A stretch of DNA of 64,000 nucleotides from assembly GCA_963693285.1 (NCBI GenBank), contig OY848930.1:3286001-3350000 (forward strand). The letters are read 5' to 3'. The notes beneath the pieces are model-generated. The model was not told the origin of the DNA and made no database searches. It saw only the letters and a list, made by a program, of their open reading frames with translations. Positions 20,510 through 31,951 of the stretch are shown here, piece after piece (the stretch's first letter is position 1; each line of letters opens with the position of its first letter). The DNA is from Xestospongia muta (taxonomy: Eukaryota; Porifera; Demospongiae; Haplosclerida; Petrosiidae). The translations under genes were made by a program, and so were the position numbers.

Positions 20510-23500
20510 TTAGTAAGTGATGCAGCTCTCTGAGAGAGCCATGTGATAATTAATAGGAAAGTCATTATTGGTTGACGATGGTGATTGTGATCTAGTCTCT
20601 CTCAGACAGCAAATTGTAGATCTTAAAATAGAGAAGGCTAGCTTGCACCTGATAAAATTAACAAGTGTGCTGTATAGTCTCTGGTGCTTCTCTGATTATA
20701 GTGATGCAATACGCTTGTAGACAAGTGATGAAATGGGACCAAGACTGGCTCCAGTTGAGAATAGTAAATGGGAAAAGCATCCAAACTCAACTTCCCACAC
20801 TCGTTGGTCATACTTTCTCTTCTTCTCATCCTCAGCCATCTAGTAACAAGCTTGAAGGGAACGTCCCCGGTATGTTTGAGAGAACGGTTTGACTACCCTT
20901 ATGTCAAAAAACACTCTCTGTGCCGGTACCCCCCAGAACCTGTCTGCGATAACATCCAACCAAGCTCCATCCTTATGGCTGGCTGTTCTATAGGACAGTG
21001 ATTCACCTGACAGTGACTGTAAAGAAGGTACTCTACAGACGTTATGGCAAACGTCTTTGAGACTAGCTGTCAGGTCTCTCAACTCATTGTGGCGATGGGT
21101 TGGATATCCTCCATAAGGACAGGAGAGAGAATGGTCAACAGTAAATTTTGAAGCACATACACAAACAGATGGGAGAAGAGGTGGTCTCCAGCTATATCGG
21201 ATACATAAGGCATCCTTAAATGAGCCCTTATGGAGGTCAAATCCATGTTCTCTCAAAGGCAATGCAGACAGCCATATTGACGCTCCATGTTCACAGGCCA
21301 CATCCATCAATCTCTGGCAATCAGAAGGTAAGCTCTCCCTCACATGTTGAGTCGTGGTGGTCATTTCTTGTGCTGTCAGCTTAGAGAACTTCGAGATAAT
21401 TTTTTCCTGTTCCTCCAACACTTCAAACGGCAATTCCTTACAAAGACTCCTTAAACACCGGACCAAGGGCTGAGTAATGGCCCTCGAAGCTTGATATTGT
21501 TGCACAGATAACAAATAAGGGTAGATCATACCCAGACCTCCACAGTGGTAATTAAGAGCTAACCATTCCCTCTCAACATCACTCACACTAGACCTCCCAC
21601 ACAAGGAAGGAATAAAGACAATCCGGAAACAATTCTCAAGCTGAGATAATAGGTCAGGAGGAATAGAACAAGTCCTGAAGAAATACATCCAACGACTAAA
21701 CAGACCGTGACCGAAAGCACTGAAAGCAGCTTGTGGCTGAACATCAGCCATATTAGAAAGTAACGTTAGGTCTTTAACCCAGTTGTCAACCTTTCTCTTA
21801 ATCTGCTTCTCAACAAATGAATCAATGCCAATTGGTGATCCAAGGAGAATGATGCCATCAGTTCTTATATTGACATGTGTACCCTGGAAGCAGATCTTTG
21901 CTCTTTCAAAATGCTCTTCCTTGACTAGTAGCACTGTCTTCTTGTCATTAGCATAGTAACCATACGAAGGTCCCAGTAACCTGATTCCATCCCACCATAA
22001 ACGTAGTTCTTGTAAGTCGCCAAGACCAGTGGCATCATCAGCATACCAGAGTTGGGTAGTATGTGAAACCTCATTGAGTTGTTGAATCAGCGAAACTGTA
22101 GCAACAGCAAACATACTCATAGCAAGTGGGTCTCCTTGTGTGGTGCCTTCACAAGAAAATATACAATCACCATCTATAAAAAGAGAACAGTCAAAACTAT
22201 AAGTGTTAATCATCAGCCTCCCAAAGGAAGGACACAGATGTAAAATATTGCAGAGAGCCAGCTCCCTATTCAAAGAATTATAGGCGTTAGTAGCATCTAC
22301 ACAAAGGACCCCCTCAACTTCCTCAGAATCAAACAATTCCCTAACACAATGGACAATTCCCTCACAAGATGATTTCTGACCAGCACAAAGTTGCTGACAT
22401 CCTGTCACATCCAAAATATCAGGTTTAATGACAGACAGAACTGATTTACCTATCAGTCGATGACAAACTTCCCCAATGCCGATCGGACGAATTCCCGGAT
22501 TTTTATTAAGAGTGATCAGTCTACAGGCCATAAGGGCTTCAATACCAGAGGGATCAACATAACAAGAACATATCTTTCTTGCTGGACACGCAAGAGAGTC
22601 ACACAAGTCCTCTGACTCCCTAGCAAAAGACGAGCATATTCTTTTCCAACCTGAGACATCTAATCCATATGGGCCAGCACCACCATCCATTCACATCAGA
22701 GTCCTCCTAATATGGACCCCATCAATGATGTCAAACTCAACAAAGTGGGGATTATGGTCATGGGGGGGGGGGAGTGTTGGTGAGTAAACAGTAGTCAGGA
22801 GAGGCAGTAGAAGGCTCAGGATGTTTCAGAAGAATAGCTTCACGAACAGTACCAAGTGAAGGACCAGAGCCTGACAAAGGAGCCGAAAGAGATAGAGGAG
22901 TATCAACTGTGGAGCCAGACTCATTGAGAACTCTCAATGCAGCCCTGACCTTTCCCTCAAACATGAAGCGGGAGAACGACCTCACTAATTCAGACTTACT
23001 AAGAATACGATGGCCCCGACTAAATGTCTTCTAAATTGCTTCTTCCTCTTTCAGCAACTCCTCAAAGTTGCCTTTAGCCCATAGCTTCAATCGTCTCTCA
23101 AGAGCAACCACATGTTCCCTCGCTTTAGACCTTTGGTGAGGTTTCTGTAGCATTAAAGCTGGCATCAGGAAGGCTGCTTTGAGGGCAATTCATTCCATAG
23201 CAGAGTCTTCAACATGAGTAACACTTGTTAATTAAATCAACACATACTACACCTGGCAGATCCCCCTAAGTGAAATTTGGGTATGAAACTGAGCTATAAT
23301 GTTGTAAATCAACAACGTTAACAGGAGTAACTGGCGTATGAAGAGAAATGGACTCAAGTGAGCTTACTATTGGTGGTGAAGGTGATAATGGTGGCGATGG
23401 TGATAACGGTATTGACTGTGATAATGCTGTTGATGAAGATGATTGAGAACGAGAAAATAGATTAGGTGAACAGGCAGACAAAGCAACCGGTGACTTCGCG

Positions 23501-23772
23501 TTAACGGTAGCAGGAGAAGAACCAGACGACAAGGGCTGAGCACGTAGCAGACTTTTAGAGGATGATACAGTCGTGTTTGGCAAATTAACACAAGTACCCA
23601 ACTTCGAGGGAAGGCACAACATACAGTGTCGACCACTCTTCACGCATGAACAACATTGACATTGGCGCTTTCTGGCGCAACGACAGCATTGACGAAACGA
23701 ACCACCAGACGCCATGTATAGGTTAATGTTTTGTCTGTTTTCTTCACAATGGAGTCTTATTATCCTCAACAA
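20510..23772 (-). pseudogene. Reverse transcriptase polyprotein with N-terminal Cys cluster and C-terminal nuclease-like domain
   Basis: Read from 23,772 downward. First block (23,772-23,266): a Cys-rich cluster (CCRCARKRQCQCCSC, then CMLC) followed by a Ser/Pro-rich linker. Then a basic helical segment near 23,170-22,990 (LERRLKLWAKGNFEELL), then the RT: RPIGIGEVCHRLIGK, CVDATNAYNSLNR, GTTQGDPLAM and the YADD box. The C-terminus has KDGAWLDVIADRFWG...FFDIRV, which looks like a PD-(D/E)XK-type restriction endonuclease core, then a conserved ...YKRIASL tail. The reading is broken by stops at 23,031 (TAG), 22,691 (TGA), 20,840 (TAG) and 20,696 (TAA), a frameshift around the G11 run 22,762-22,772, and a stop between the first two blocks. 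The truncated copy at 24,1xx-24,361 lacks the 20,840 stop but shares the 20,696 one. The lineage is common in marine invertebrates; I am unsure of its formal name. Confidence 0.75.
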
Positions 23773-23937
23773 ATTGATAGAGAAACTCTGACATAAAAAA
23801 TGATATCTTTACTTAAATACAACATATATCTCACACACAAGTAGGGTTATATGAGCATAAATTTTTATAAAATGTATTCTCTAATAATCTAATTAAGCAT
23901 AAATATATATAGAACAAATAGAACAAATAGGGCCAGA

Positions 23938-24361
23938 AGACAAATAATACACAATAGGTGATAAAGTGTAAAGAATGTTAGTAAGTGATGAAGCTCTCTG
24001 AGAGAGCCACGTCATAATTAATAGGAAAGTCATTATTGGTTGACGATGGTGATTGTGATCTAGTCCCTCTCAGACAGCAAATTGTAGATCTTAAAATAGA
24101 GAAGGCTAGCTTGCATCTGATAAAATTAACGAGTGTGCTGTATGGTTTCTGGTGCTTCTCTGATTATAGTGACGCAATATGCTTGTAGACAAGTGATGAA
24201 ATGGGACCAAGCCTGGCTCCAGTTGAGAATATTAACGGGGAAAAGCATCCAAACTCAACTTCCCACACTCGTTGGTCATACTTTCTCTTCTTCTCATCCT
24301 CAGCCATCTTGTAACAAGCTTGAAGGGAATGTCTCCGATACGTCTGAAAGAATGGGTTGAT
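23938..24361 (-). pseudogene. 5'-truncated second copy of the RT element (C-terminal part and 3' end)
   Basis: Matches 20,471-20,890 throughout. At the position where the longer copy has TAG this one has AAG, so the lesion arose after the two copies separated; the next stop, TAA, is common to both. Ends abruptly near 24,361. Confidence 0.85.
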
Positions 24362-26283
24362 CGTGTTACTGGTAAATGTACAATGTGATTGTTATTGCTT
24401 ACATTTGTAGTTGAATTTATTTTGAAAAGAATGAGCTGTGTTTAGTGAAACATGATATCACAGATATATAAAATAATATAAAGATACTAATTGTGACATG
24501 ATGGGAAGTATATCAGCTGGAACATTTTGTCTAGACAATGTCTTCTTAGAGAAACGTAGAAATTTATATTTCTTTAATGGAGGTTCATGACATTTCAATG
24601 TCTGTTCAAACTGATCTTTCAATAAACTTTTGTTGTCACTATAATATCAATGTACACACTTATCACAGTAACTCGTATTCAGCAACCATGTTATCATACC
24701 TTAGTTATCAGGTTTTTTCATCTCTATTTTGCATAAAATACTATGTACATGTACATTTAATGTGTGCATACATATTATATTATAGTGAAATGTATGTTGG
24801 CTATAGACATTGTCCTAGTAACCAGCATGATGATGGTGTCTTTTATTTGGATCGTTCATTAATGAGTTATGGTACTAGTGATCACTAATAAACAAAATCT
24901 TAGGCTTGCATATAATGTATATACAATACATATTATCCTTTATCCATTCTATAATGATTATATGTCAAATATATGTACATACATTACATATATTGTACAT
25001 ATTATGTATATACATTTGACATATAAATGTTTATGTTACATATATGTAAAATAATATTACCTGGGTGAAAACTCCTATTACTATCATCAGCTAATTTTTA
25101 AACAATGATTTGTCATCTGTCATTGAACATTATTGTCATGATAATTATAAGGTGTTTCTCCTAAGGAAAATTTAGAGCTTTTAACACAACATTTATTTGA
25201 GGTGTACCCACTATTAAAGAACAATAAGGAAACTACATAAATAAAATCAATAACTAATACTGTTAGCAGAAGGGGAGGTGTCAATGAAAAGATAAGGGAA
25301 GTGGCTAAAATAACATAATAAAACTCTAACTTGATTATTATTGTCCTGTGTAATTGAATGTTTACCAAATGATAACGATTTTTTTTAAAAATTCATTATT
25401 AGTTCTAAAATTTTATAATCAGTCAATTCCGTAGGACAATAGTAATCAAAACAGCATTATACTTGCTTTCAGTCGGTATTATACAATCTGTATAACCACT
25501 ATATTAGTTAATCAATCAACTTGACTTTAGAATATTATTTCTACTTTACATTAAAGAGAATCCAACTATGGACATTGGGCTAAATTCAATCAAGCAAGGG
25601 AAAATGTTAATGGTGCTTCAAAGAGACAACTACAAGTTGAGGACAATGTCAGCAACTTAATATGTATATATATATATATATATGTATAAATACTTTTGTC
25701 TGCAAATATTCTTCATAACTCTCTAATATATACATATACATATATTTTGTTGACTTTTATTTAATAAATAAAGATAAAGGTACAGCGTTTAGTTCAGTAA
25801 CATTCCTTACTCAAATTTTACAGTTTCTCAATAACCACTCCTATTTTGTTTTTAACAGTGTACAAGTAGTAAATAGTTACAATTACAAACTCACTTGAAA
25901 CCAGATCAGTGTTGATATAGATACAGTCTGGCCAACTATTTAATCAGTTTCATACTTATAGAAGTTGCTACTACTTTCATTTACCTAAGGACAAGATTTA
26001 TGTAAACAAATGCAGTAAAAAGAACTATATCTCAACTTTCCCAGTGTCTAGTCAGCCAATTCTGGGAGCTCATTTGGTGAGATCCCAAATTTGGCATGTG
26101 TTGATTCTTCTCTCCAACTTTTATATTATCCAATTGTTCTTTCTCAGCATTTGCAGCATGCACAGGTGCTGCGTCAAGTATATCTACTATATACAATATA
26201 GAATTACCATCAGAATCTGTTTGTCCATGTTGACACTGTGGAAGTGAAGAACTGTGTTCATGATTTCTAATACAACAATAGAT
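24362..26283. other. AT-rich intergenic region with an imperfect hairpin
   Basis: No gene supported; ORFs at 24,577, 24,869 and 25,120 (minus) have no domain and low-complexity composition. About 25,575-25,800 (CTTCAAAGAGACAACTACAAG... ending in TTTATTTAATAAATAAAGATAA) matches 44,815-45,000 and may be a gene's 3' end with a poly(A) signal. About 25,210-25,290 (CAATAACTAATACTGTTAGCAGAAGG) matches about 46,180-46,240. Confidence 0.5.
24961..25023. repeat. Imperfect 21-bp inverted repeat
   Basis: TATGTCAAATATATGTACATA at 24,961-24,981 pairs with 25,003-25,023 with three mismatches over a 21-base loop. Could fold in RNA or be simple AT-rich chance palindromy. Confidence 0.6.
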
Positions 26284-26582
26284 ATGCTATCAGATTGCTG
26301 TAGCAAGTGCTCATCAAGAAAGTGGAAAAGAGACAGCTAAGGAAGAGAGTACATGTATTGGAAAAACACGTAGAGCACTTGGAGGTAATGAATAATTCAT
26401 TTCTGGTGTAGCCTACAGTTGAAATGATGAGGAATATACATAAATTAAAACACCAATTTAGTAGCTATAGAAGAAAAGGTGGTCAAAGAAAAAAATAGGG
26501 AGTGGCTATAATAACTAACACCATAATGATCAGTGACATCATGATCATTGTGTGTTTCTAATTAATCATGATGCTAAATGAA
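26284..26582 (+). pseudogene. Coiled-coil plus hydrophobic segment fragment
   Basis: A block from about 26,318 encodes VEKRQLRKRVHVLEKHVEHL, then GTAATG (possible donor at 26,384). From about 26,500 a hydrophobic GVAIITNTIMISDIMIIVCF stretch meets a stop. Both parts recur, in the same order, on the minus strand near 47,010-46,820. The upstream context (CTCAACTTTCCCAGTGTCTA at about 26,032) is shared too. Function unknown. Confidence 0.4.
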
Positions 26583-27491
26583 ATCTATTAACCTTTGACT
26601 TACAGGGAATTTAATAATTTTGTTTTGATGATTAGAAAGCGTATATTGTATTAGCTAATTCATGAACATTGACTTTTGTCGAGTATAAACATACGTTTAT
26701 AATAATGTCTACTTTATATCTTAATATTGTAATTCCCCTCCATTTCCAGTGAAATTTTATCTACATCATCAATGTCTCATTTAAGTACGTCTTTTTCTTG
26801 CAGCCATAATGTTTTCATTCATAGCATACTATCAGATTGACTGCTTCATCACAATGTTTTCATTCCTAACATACTATCAGATTGACTAAACATACTATGT
26901 ATGTTAAGAAAGAAAACAATGTAATGTTTATTTTCAATTTTCATCAAAATAATTTTACTACATAAATACAACATATACATATGTCTTACTTAAAATATAT
27001 CTATGCATGTCTATACATGCTGTTAGAGATGAATGACAGACAAGCTGAAAGTGTTTTCTTTAGTATCAATTAGCATATTTTGTAATGAATATATTTACTA
27101 AATGCTTATTTTTATATAAAAATTTTCTAAAAGACATAGTAGTTGCCTTCTGATAGAACTTCAACTTGTAAGATATCAAAGTGTGGATATCTGAGAGTGA
27201 CTTACTAACAGCTTGTCTTTAGGTACCATTATTATTTGAGAGGCACAGTAGTTGCATGCAGATAGAAATTTCAACTGTTAAAGATCAGAGTGGAGATCAG
27301 TGAGTAACTTTATTAATATAGCTATTGACTTTTTTAATACTAAACAAGCATGTTCTATCATGAAGAGTAATATATGTATGCTGTATTCTACAAGGACTAC
27401 ATTTTTAGAGTGCAGTTCTGTACATAATTAAAGGATTAGATAAATATCATTAATAATAGTTATTGCTCCTTGTAGGATATCATTATAAATA
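26583..27491. other. 5' flank of the second receptor gene
   Basis: Contains a short tandem duplication (GTTTTCATTC..AGCATACTATCAGATTGACT, about 26,809-26,888) and sequence homologous to 13.9 kb and 15.4-15.56 kb. TTGTAG at 27,470-27,475 is the probable acceptor of a short 5' UTR exon. No coding sequence. Confidence 0.5.
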
Positions 27492-30400
27492 ATGACATCG
27501 TTTCAAAGTATAATATTGGTTATACTTGTTATTGCTCTTTTAAACTTTGTTAAACCACTTTCTACTCATATTGTCCAAATTAATACAAGTAATCAACTTT
27601 GGTTCTGGTTATGTAGTCATAATATACCACTGCAAAATAACCTGACATTTCATTTGACACAAAGTAACTACATACTTCGTAACATGACCTTCTGTCTTAT
27701 TGGAAATGTTAGTAATGTTACATTAAAAGGAGTGGGATCTGATGGGAAATCATCAATTAAATGTCAATTACAACAAGAATCAACTAACGGTTTTGGCTTT
27801 GTCAATACATCCAGTGTTACTTTAGAAAACTTAGAGTTTACTGGATGTGGAGCAACAATAACAAAGTCAGCTGTGGCATTCTTTAATGACACACACCCAC
27901 ATTTAGGATATAAACAGAAAGCATTACTGGTATTTAACCATTGCCACAATATAACAATACAACATGTTACTATCACCAACTATATTGGATATGCTATCTT
28001 TATGTTAAATCCTCTTAACTCATCATTAATGAATCATGTTAGAGTCACAACCAGAGGAGCTGGTGACTGTACTGATTCTGGTATGTTTGCTTGTGCTGGT
28101 AGTGGTATATTTGTAATGTTTAAAGACACTCAACAAACCTCTCCTGATATGGCACCTGTGAATGTTATATTGTCACAATCATTCCTTCGATTCAACTTCA
28201 ACATTATACTAAATGTACCTCCCTTGACTCTTATAGGACATGACATATGTAGTCTTCCTGTGGTTGGTGCTGGTGGTCTAACAGTACTGTTTAATCAGTC
28301 ATTTCTGGCTAGATTTATAAGTCAAAATGCACAGATTGGTTTTGACTTAGGAAATGGTGGAACAGTATCAGGAAATATATTAGTAATATTTTATAATGGT
28401 ATGGTCAAGTCTCAACTGTCACTGACAGATACTGATATATTTAATGGATATCTTCTTCCTACAACTAATCAAATTGGTGGTGCATGTCTTACTATTATCT
28501 CAACTTTGTGTCAAACATGTCCTTTTAGTAGCTCAAAAGAATTGCCCATTTGGACACCAATTTCTTTAAACAATGTCTATATACTTGGTTGTGGATCTGA
28601 ATCTAGTTTGGCATTCGAGGTTACATATATCAAATATGGAGGAGGACTCTATCTCAATATTCTTGAATTTTGTGGAGCTAGATCAATTGTCTTGCTATTT
28701 AAAAGAGTGCTATACAGAAAAAACTATGCTTACAAATCTGGATCTGGTCTTTATGCTTTTGTCACAAACTCTGTATTAAAAGACAGCAATATATCTCTAA
28801 TAATAGAAGATATTGAAATAACAACAACTCGGCGAGGTCCTGCTAGTTATACATTATATTCTACAGTTGCAGGTTTAACATTAATTAATTGGAACAATGT
28901 CACATTTAGAGGAAACAGTAATTTTACTGATAACTATTGTCCAATGATTGCAGTATATAAGAGCAATATACACATGACAGGAAAAATATTGTTTAGAAAG
29001 AATGTTGGTGTTTTGGGAGCTGCCATACAACTATTTTCTTCATTCCTTATACTTAATGAACCACTGATTGCTACTTTCCATAACAATAGTGCTTTATTAT
29101 ATGGTGGAGCTATATATGCTGATAATGTAGTAATTCCTGGTCATCATAGATGTGTAATACAAATTAACTCTAACAAAACAAACCTACACAATATAAACAT
29201 CATATTAAAGTTTAAAGGGAACATAGCAGGACTTGCAGGAAACAACATTTATGCTACTCCTCTTTACAACTGTTCCTTCCGTTATCCACAACATGATAAG
29301 TTTGAATTAGCCAACTTTGACTGGAAATCAATTGCACGTTTTGATAAACCAAACTCTCACAACAATGAACTGGAACCAATGTCTTCTCAACCAGTCAAAA
29401 TATGCTCCTGTCAGCTTAATGCCAATACAGAGGTAGTGGCCAAAAACTGTTCAGATTTGTATTCTAATCCTAATGTCATTAGCACCTATGCTGGTAAGAC
29501 AGTAACTATATCATTGTGTGCTGTTGATGATTCTGGTACCATTGTTTACTCTCCTGCTGTTTTTTCTATAACAAACTATCACCATAAACAAGATAAATTG
29601 TCAGAAAATGTACTGTATTTAAAACAAGGACAAACACTTGTACCTTTATCAGGAACTAACTGTACTCAAATCCATTATAATGTCCTTAGTACACTAGATG
29701 AATTCACACATGAAATGCTTAACATTGCAACACCAGGTAGTCCACCATCTTGGTCAGCTGAACTTTATGTACATCCTTGTCCAATGGGATTTATGTTAAA
29801 AGGAGATGAGTGTGTATGTGATAGTTTCATTGCTGACATGTCACCCTCTACAAAATGTAATATTACTACAACAACTATTTCAATATATTCTGGTCTATGG
29901 TTGGGTTATATATCTTCTGGGAATAAAAGTAAGTTGGGATTTGCCTCAGTTTGTCCTCCTGGTAACTGTAAAACTGACACTCTACTATTTAATGTGACAG
30001 ATCCTTTCTCTATTTGTGAGTCCAGTAAGATGGGTATTCTCTGTTCACAATGTCAACATAATATGAGTGTTGTATTTGGTAGTACAGAATGTAGACCATG
30101 CTCTGATCTGTGGTTAATTACAATAGTAGGATATGCTTTGTCTGGTCTGCTACTGGTAACAATAATGCTTGTACTACCTCTGACTATATCAGAAGGACCA
30201 TTAGCTGGTATCATAATAGCTATGAATATCACTTCTGTTTCAACTATTGACTATTTGGATAGTAACAATTGGCTTGTGTACACTGCTAGAGTCTTTGTTT
30301 CCCTCATGAACCTTAATCTAGGTTTTCGAATGTGTTTGTACAATGGAATGACACCAACTGTTAAAACTGCTATACAATTTGTTTATCCAGTGTACTTGTG

Positions 30401-31229
30401 GGTTTTGGTAATTGGATTCATCATATTCAGTCATTACTCAACTAGAATCTCAAACAGAACAGCAAGTTATTCTGTTCAAGTCCTGGCTAGTCTCATCCAC
30501 CTCTCCTTCTCCAAAGTTCTTATCACTTGTATAGACATCATAGCTTATGTTCCTATTTATACATCACAAGAAGGAACAGTGGTAGTGTGGTATGGTGATG
30601 GTAATGTTGAATATCTCTCCAGTCCTCAACATATTGTTCTGTTTACTGTAGCTGTGATAAGTTTGTTGTTGTATATAGTACCTTTCATAATGTTCATTAC
30701 TTTCGGCAGATATTGTATGAGATGGAGATGTGTAAATAAATACTTACGTCCATTTCTAGAGGCTTTTCAGGGTCCGTACAAACATAGACAAGGATACTGG
30801 TATGGAGTGAGGATGATAGCTGTTGTATATGTCTATTTGATGTGGGCAGTTTTTAGAGGATATAATTTTAACCTAATGTTGTTCATGCAACTAACACCAG
30901 TTATTATATTGTGCATCATCCAGGCATCTCTTAAACCATTTCGTAGTTCCAGGTTAAACCATGTTGATATATTTTGTCTGGTATTGTCCATATGTCAAAT
31001 TCAGTCAGCTCTTATGTTTGGTGGTAGATATTACTGGTTGTCTTTTGTGATGGCTTCAATTAACTACATAATTCTTATTTTATTAATGGTTGTGATGGGA
31101 TGTCAATGTTGGCAGAAATTGAAATGTAAATTGAGAAGAGAAAGAAGTCATGTTCATGGTCATGTGACTATCCCAGTAGACGAAGAGGATGATGAGATGA
31201 GACAAGCTCTTTTATTACTTAATGATTAA
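27492..31229 (+). CDS. Secreted beta-helix-like ectodomain plus multi-pass membrane receptor-like protein (copy 2)
   Basis: Uninterrupted 1,245-codon ORF with the same order of parts as the 15,999 gene: signal peptide, long Asn/Thr-rich beta-helix-like region, CPMGFMLKGDECVCDS, CSQCQ/CRPC pair, then multiple membrane helices and the acidic tail DEEDDEMRQALLLL. The transmembrane part is nearly identical to copy 1, whereas differences cluster in the ectodomain (for example around residues 180-190, 340-370 and 640-660, the last with a small length change). That pattern would fit either relaxed or diversifying selection outside the membrane, or gene conversion of the membrane part; it needs a codon test. 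3' flank is shared with copy 1 and both decayed copies. Confidence 0.9.
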   Translation: MTSFQSIILVILVIALLNFVKPLSTHIVQINTSNQLWFWLCSHNIPLQNNLTFHLTQSNYILRNMTFCLIGNVSNVTLKGVGSDGKSSIKCQLQQESTNGFGFVNTSSVTLENLEFTGCGATITKSAVAFFNDTHPHLGYKQKALLVFNHCHNITIQHVTITNYIGYAIFMLNPLNSSLMNHVRVTTRGAGDCTDSGMFACAGSGIFVMFKDTQQTSPDMAPVNVILSQSFLRFNFNIILNVPPLTLIGHDICSLPVVGAGGLTVLFNQSFLARFISQNAQIGFDLGNGGTVSGNILVIFYNGMVKSQLSLTDTDIFNGYLLPTTNQIGGACLTIISTLCQTCPFSSSKELPIWTPISLNNVYILGCGSESSLAFEVTYIKYGGGLYLNILEFCGARSIVLLFKRVLYRKNYAYKSGSGLYAFVTNSVLKDSNISLIIEDIEITTTRRGPASYTLYSTVAGLTLINWNNVTFRGNSNFTDNYCPMIAVYKSNIHMTGKILFRKNVGVLGAAIQLFSSFLILNEPLIATFHNNSALLYGGAIYADNVVIPGHHRCVIQINSNKTNLHNINIILKFKGNIAGLAGNNIYATPLYNCSFRYPQHDKFELANFDWKSIARFDKPNSHNNELEPMSSQPVKICSCQLNANTEVVAKNCSDLYSNPNVISTYAGKTVTISLCAVDDSGTIVYSPAVFSITNYHHKQDKLSENVLYLKQGQTLVPLSGTNCTQIHYNVLSTLDEFTHEMLNIATPGSPPSWSAELYVHPCPMGFMLKGDECVCDSFIADMSPSTKCNITTTTISIYSGLWLGYISSGNKSKLGFASVCPPGNCKTDTLLFNVTDPFSICESSKMGILCSQCQHNMSVVFGSTECRPCSDLWLITIVGYALSGLLLVTIMLVLPLTISEGPLAGIIIAMNITSVSTIDYLDSNNWLVYTARVFVSLMNLNLGFRMCLYNGMTPTVKTAIQFVYPVYLWVLVIGFIIFSHYSTRISNRTASYSVQVLASLIHLSFSKVLITCIDIIAYVPIYTSQEGTVVVWYGDGNVEYLSSPQHIVLFTVAVISLLLYIVPFIMFITFGRYCMRWRCVNKYLRPFLEAFQGPYKHRQGYWYGVRMIAVVYVYLMWAVFRGYNFNLMLFMQLTPVIILCIIQASLKPFRSSRLNHVDIFCLVLSICQIQSALMFGGRYYWLSFVMASINYIILILLMVVMGCQCWQKLKCKLRRERSHVHGHVTIPVDEEDDEMRQALLLLND

Positions 31230-31949
31230 GTTTAGTCATATCCTCAGTTATATGTATTAGAAAGTTTGTATGTAATTCTGTAGTTTAGATATTATAATGA
31301 TTGTTTGTAAATTTTAGAAAACAAATTCATAGTAATGAGTCCTTTTGTATTTCACTTTGCAACACAGACTGAATAAGCTCTTTACCGTGCCACTATAATG
31401 GTTACTTATTTGTTTTAATGAAGTTACACAACCCTTTACAATCACTTTATTGTGTTGTAGCTACAACACAATAAAGTAATTGTGATAATGGAGTTTGTTA
31501 TTTGATTAATCGTAAGGAAGTTCAGTCTCCTTATATGTATTACCACTGTGGTAAATACTTAATATCTTATTGACTATCTAATTGATCATGGTTGTTACTT
31601 GAGAAAAAATTAACAATATTAAAAAATCTTCCTTTGAAAATAACAAGATATTGGTCACAGAAGTGTTAGTGTCTATATTGTATAGGAAATAAATTGTCCA
31701 AACAAGACTATAATCAAATTATTGCTTTTATCATGATCTATATATCAATATAGACACTAACATCTCTGTGACCAGTATCTTGTTATTTAATCCAGATGAT
31801 GAACCTGCAAAGAAAGTCTCTCCTTCTCAATTTAAAGAAAAACAGAAATGAAGCTAGCTATCTTACAAATTTCATGAGCTCATGGTGCAAAGGAAAGATG
31901 TAAATACATTATGACATTTAATATGATACATTTAATGTTTCTCTATTAA
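31230..31949. other. 3' flank of the second receptor gene
   Basis: Homologous to the 3' flanks at about 7,850, 11,833 and 19,750 (TTAGTCATATCCTCAG). Holds the inverted repeat described separately; no gene seen. Confidence 0.6.
31639..31791. repeat. 44-bp inverted repeat (fold-back)
   Basis: AATAACAAGATATTGGTCAC... at 31,639-31,682 is inverted at about 31,748-31,791 with only two or three differences. The other receptor copies have just the right-hand arm at the same position in their 3' flanks (about 8,320-8,375 and 12,190-12,215), so the left arm appears to be an inverted duplication specific to this copy. Confidence 0.75.
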
Positions 31950-31951
31950 TA

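Larger units (their letters stand above)
20471..24361 (-). mobile_element. Degenerate RT retroelement plus a truncated head-to-tail copy
   Basis: In minus orientation a 5'-truncated copy of about 400 bp (24,361-23,958) is followed by a near-complete copy (23,937-20,490). Both copies end at the same 3' sequence, and each is followed by the same 19-bp string AGACAAATAATACACAATA (read on plus, 20,471-20,489 and about 23,939-23,957). The two 3' sections are about 95% alike by eye. No LTRs in the usual sense, no poly(A) tail. Confidence 0.75.

Noticed and set aside
20665..21001. Plus-strand ORFs overlapping the RT element's end
   Set aside because: Antisense to the RT C-terminal coding sequence; the same antisense ORF appears in the truncated copy at 24,133.
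23367..23636. Alternative minus frame rich in His/Leu
   Set aside because: Out-of-frame reading of the Ser/Pro-rich linker of the RT polyprotein.
24577..25368. Three ORFs of 61-103 codons
   Set aside because: No domain, AT-driven composition, no splice context, no paralogue kept open.
27764..29997. Short ORFs inside the second receptor gene on both strands
   Set aside because: Shadows of the 1,245-codon ORF.
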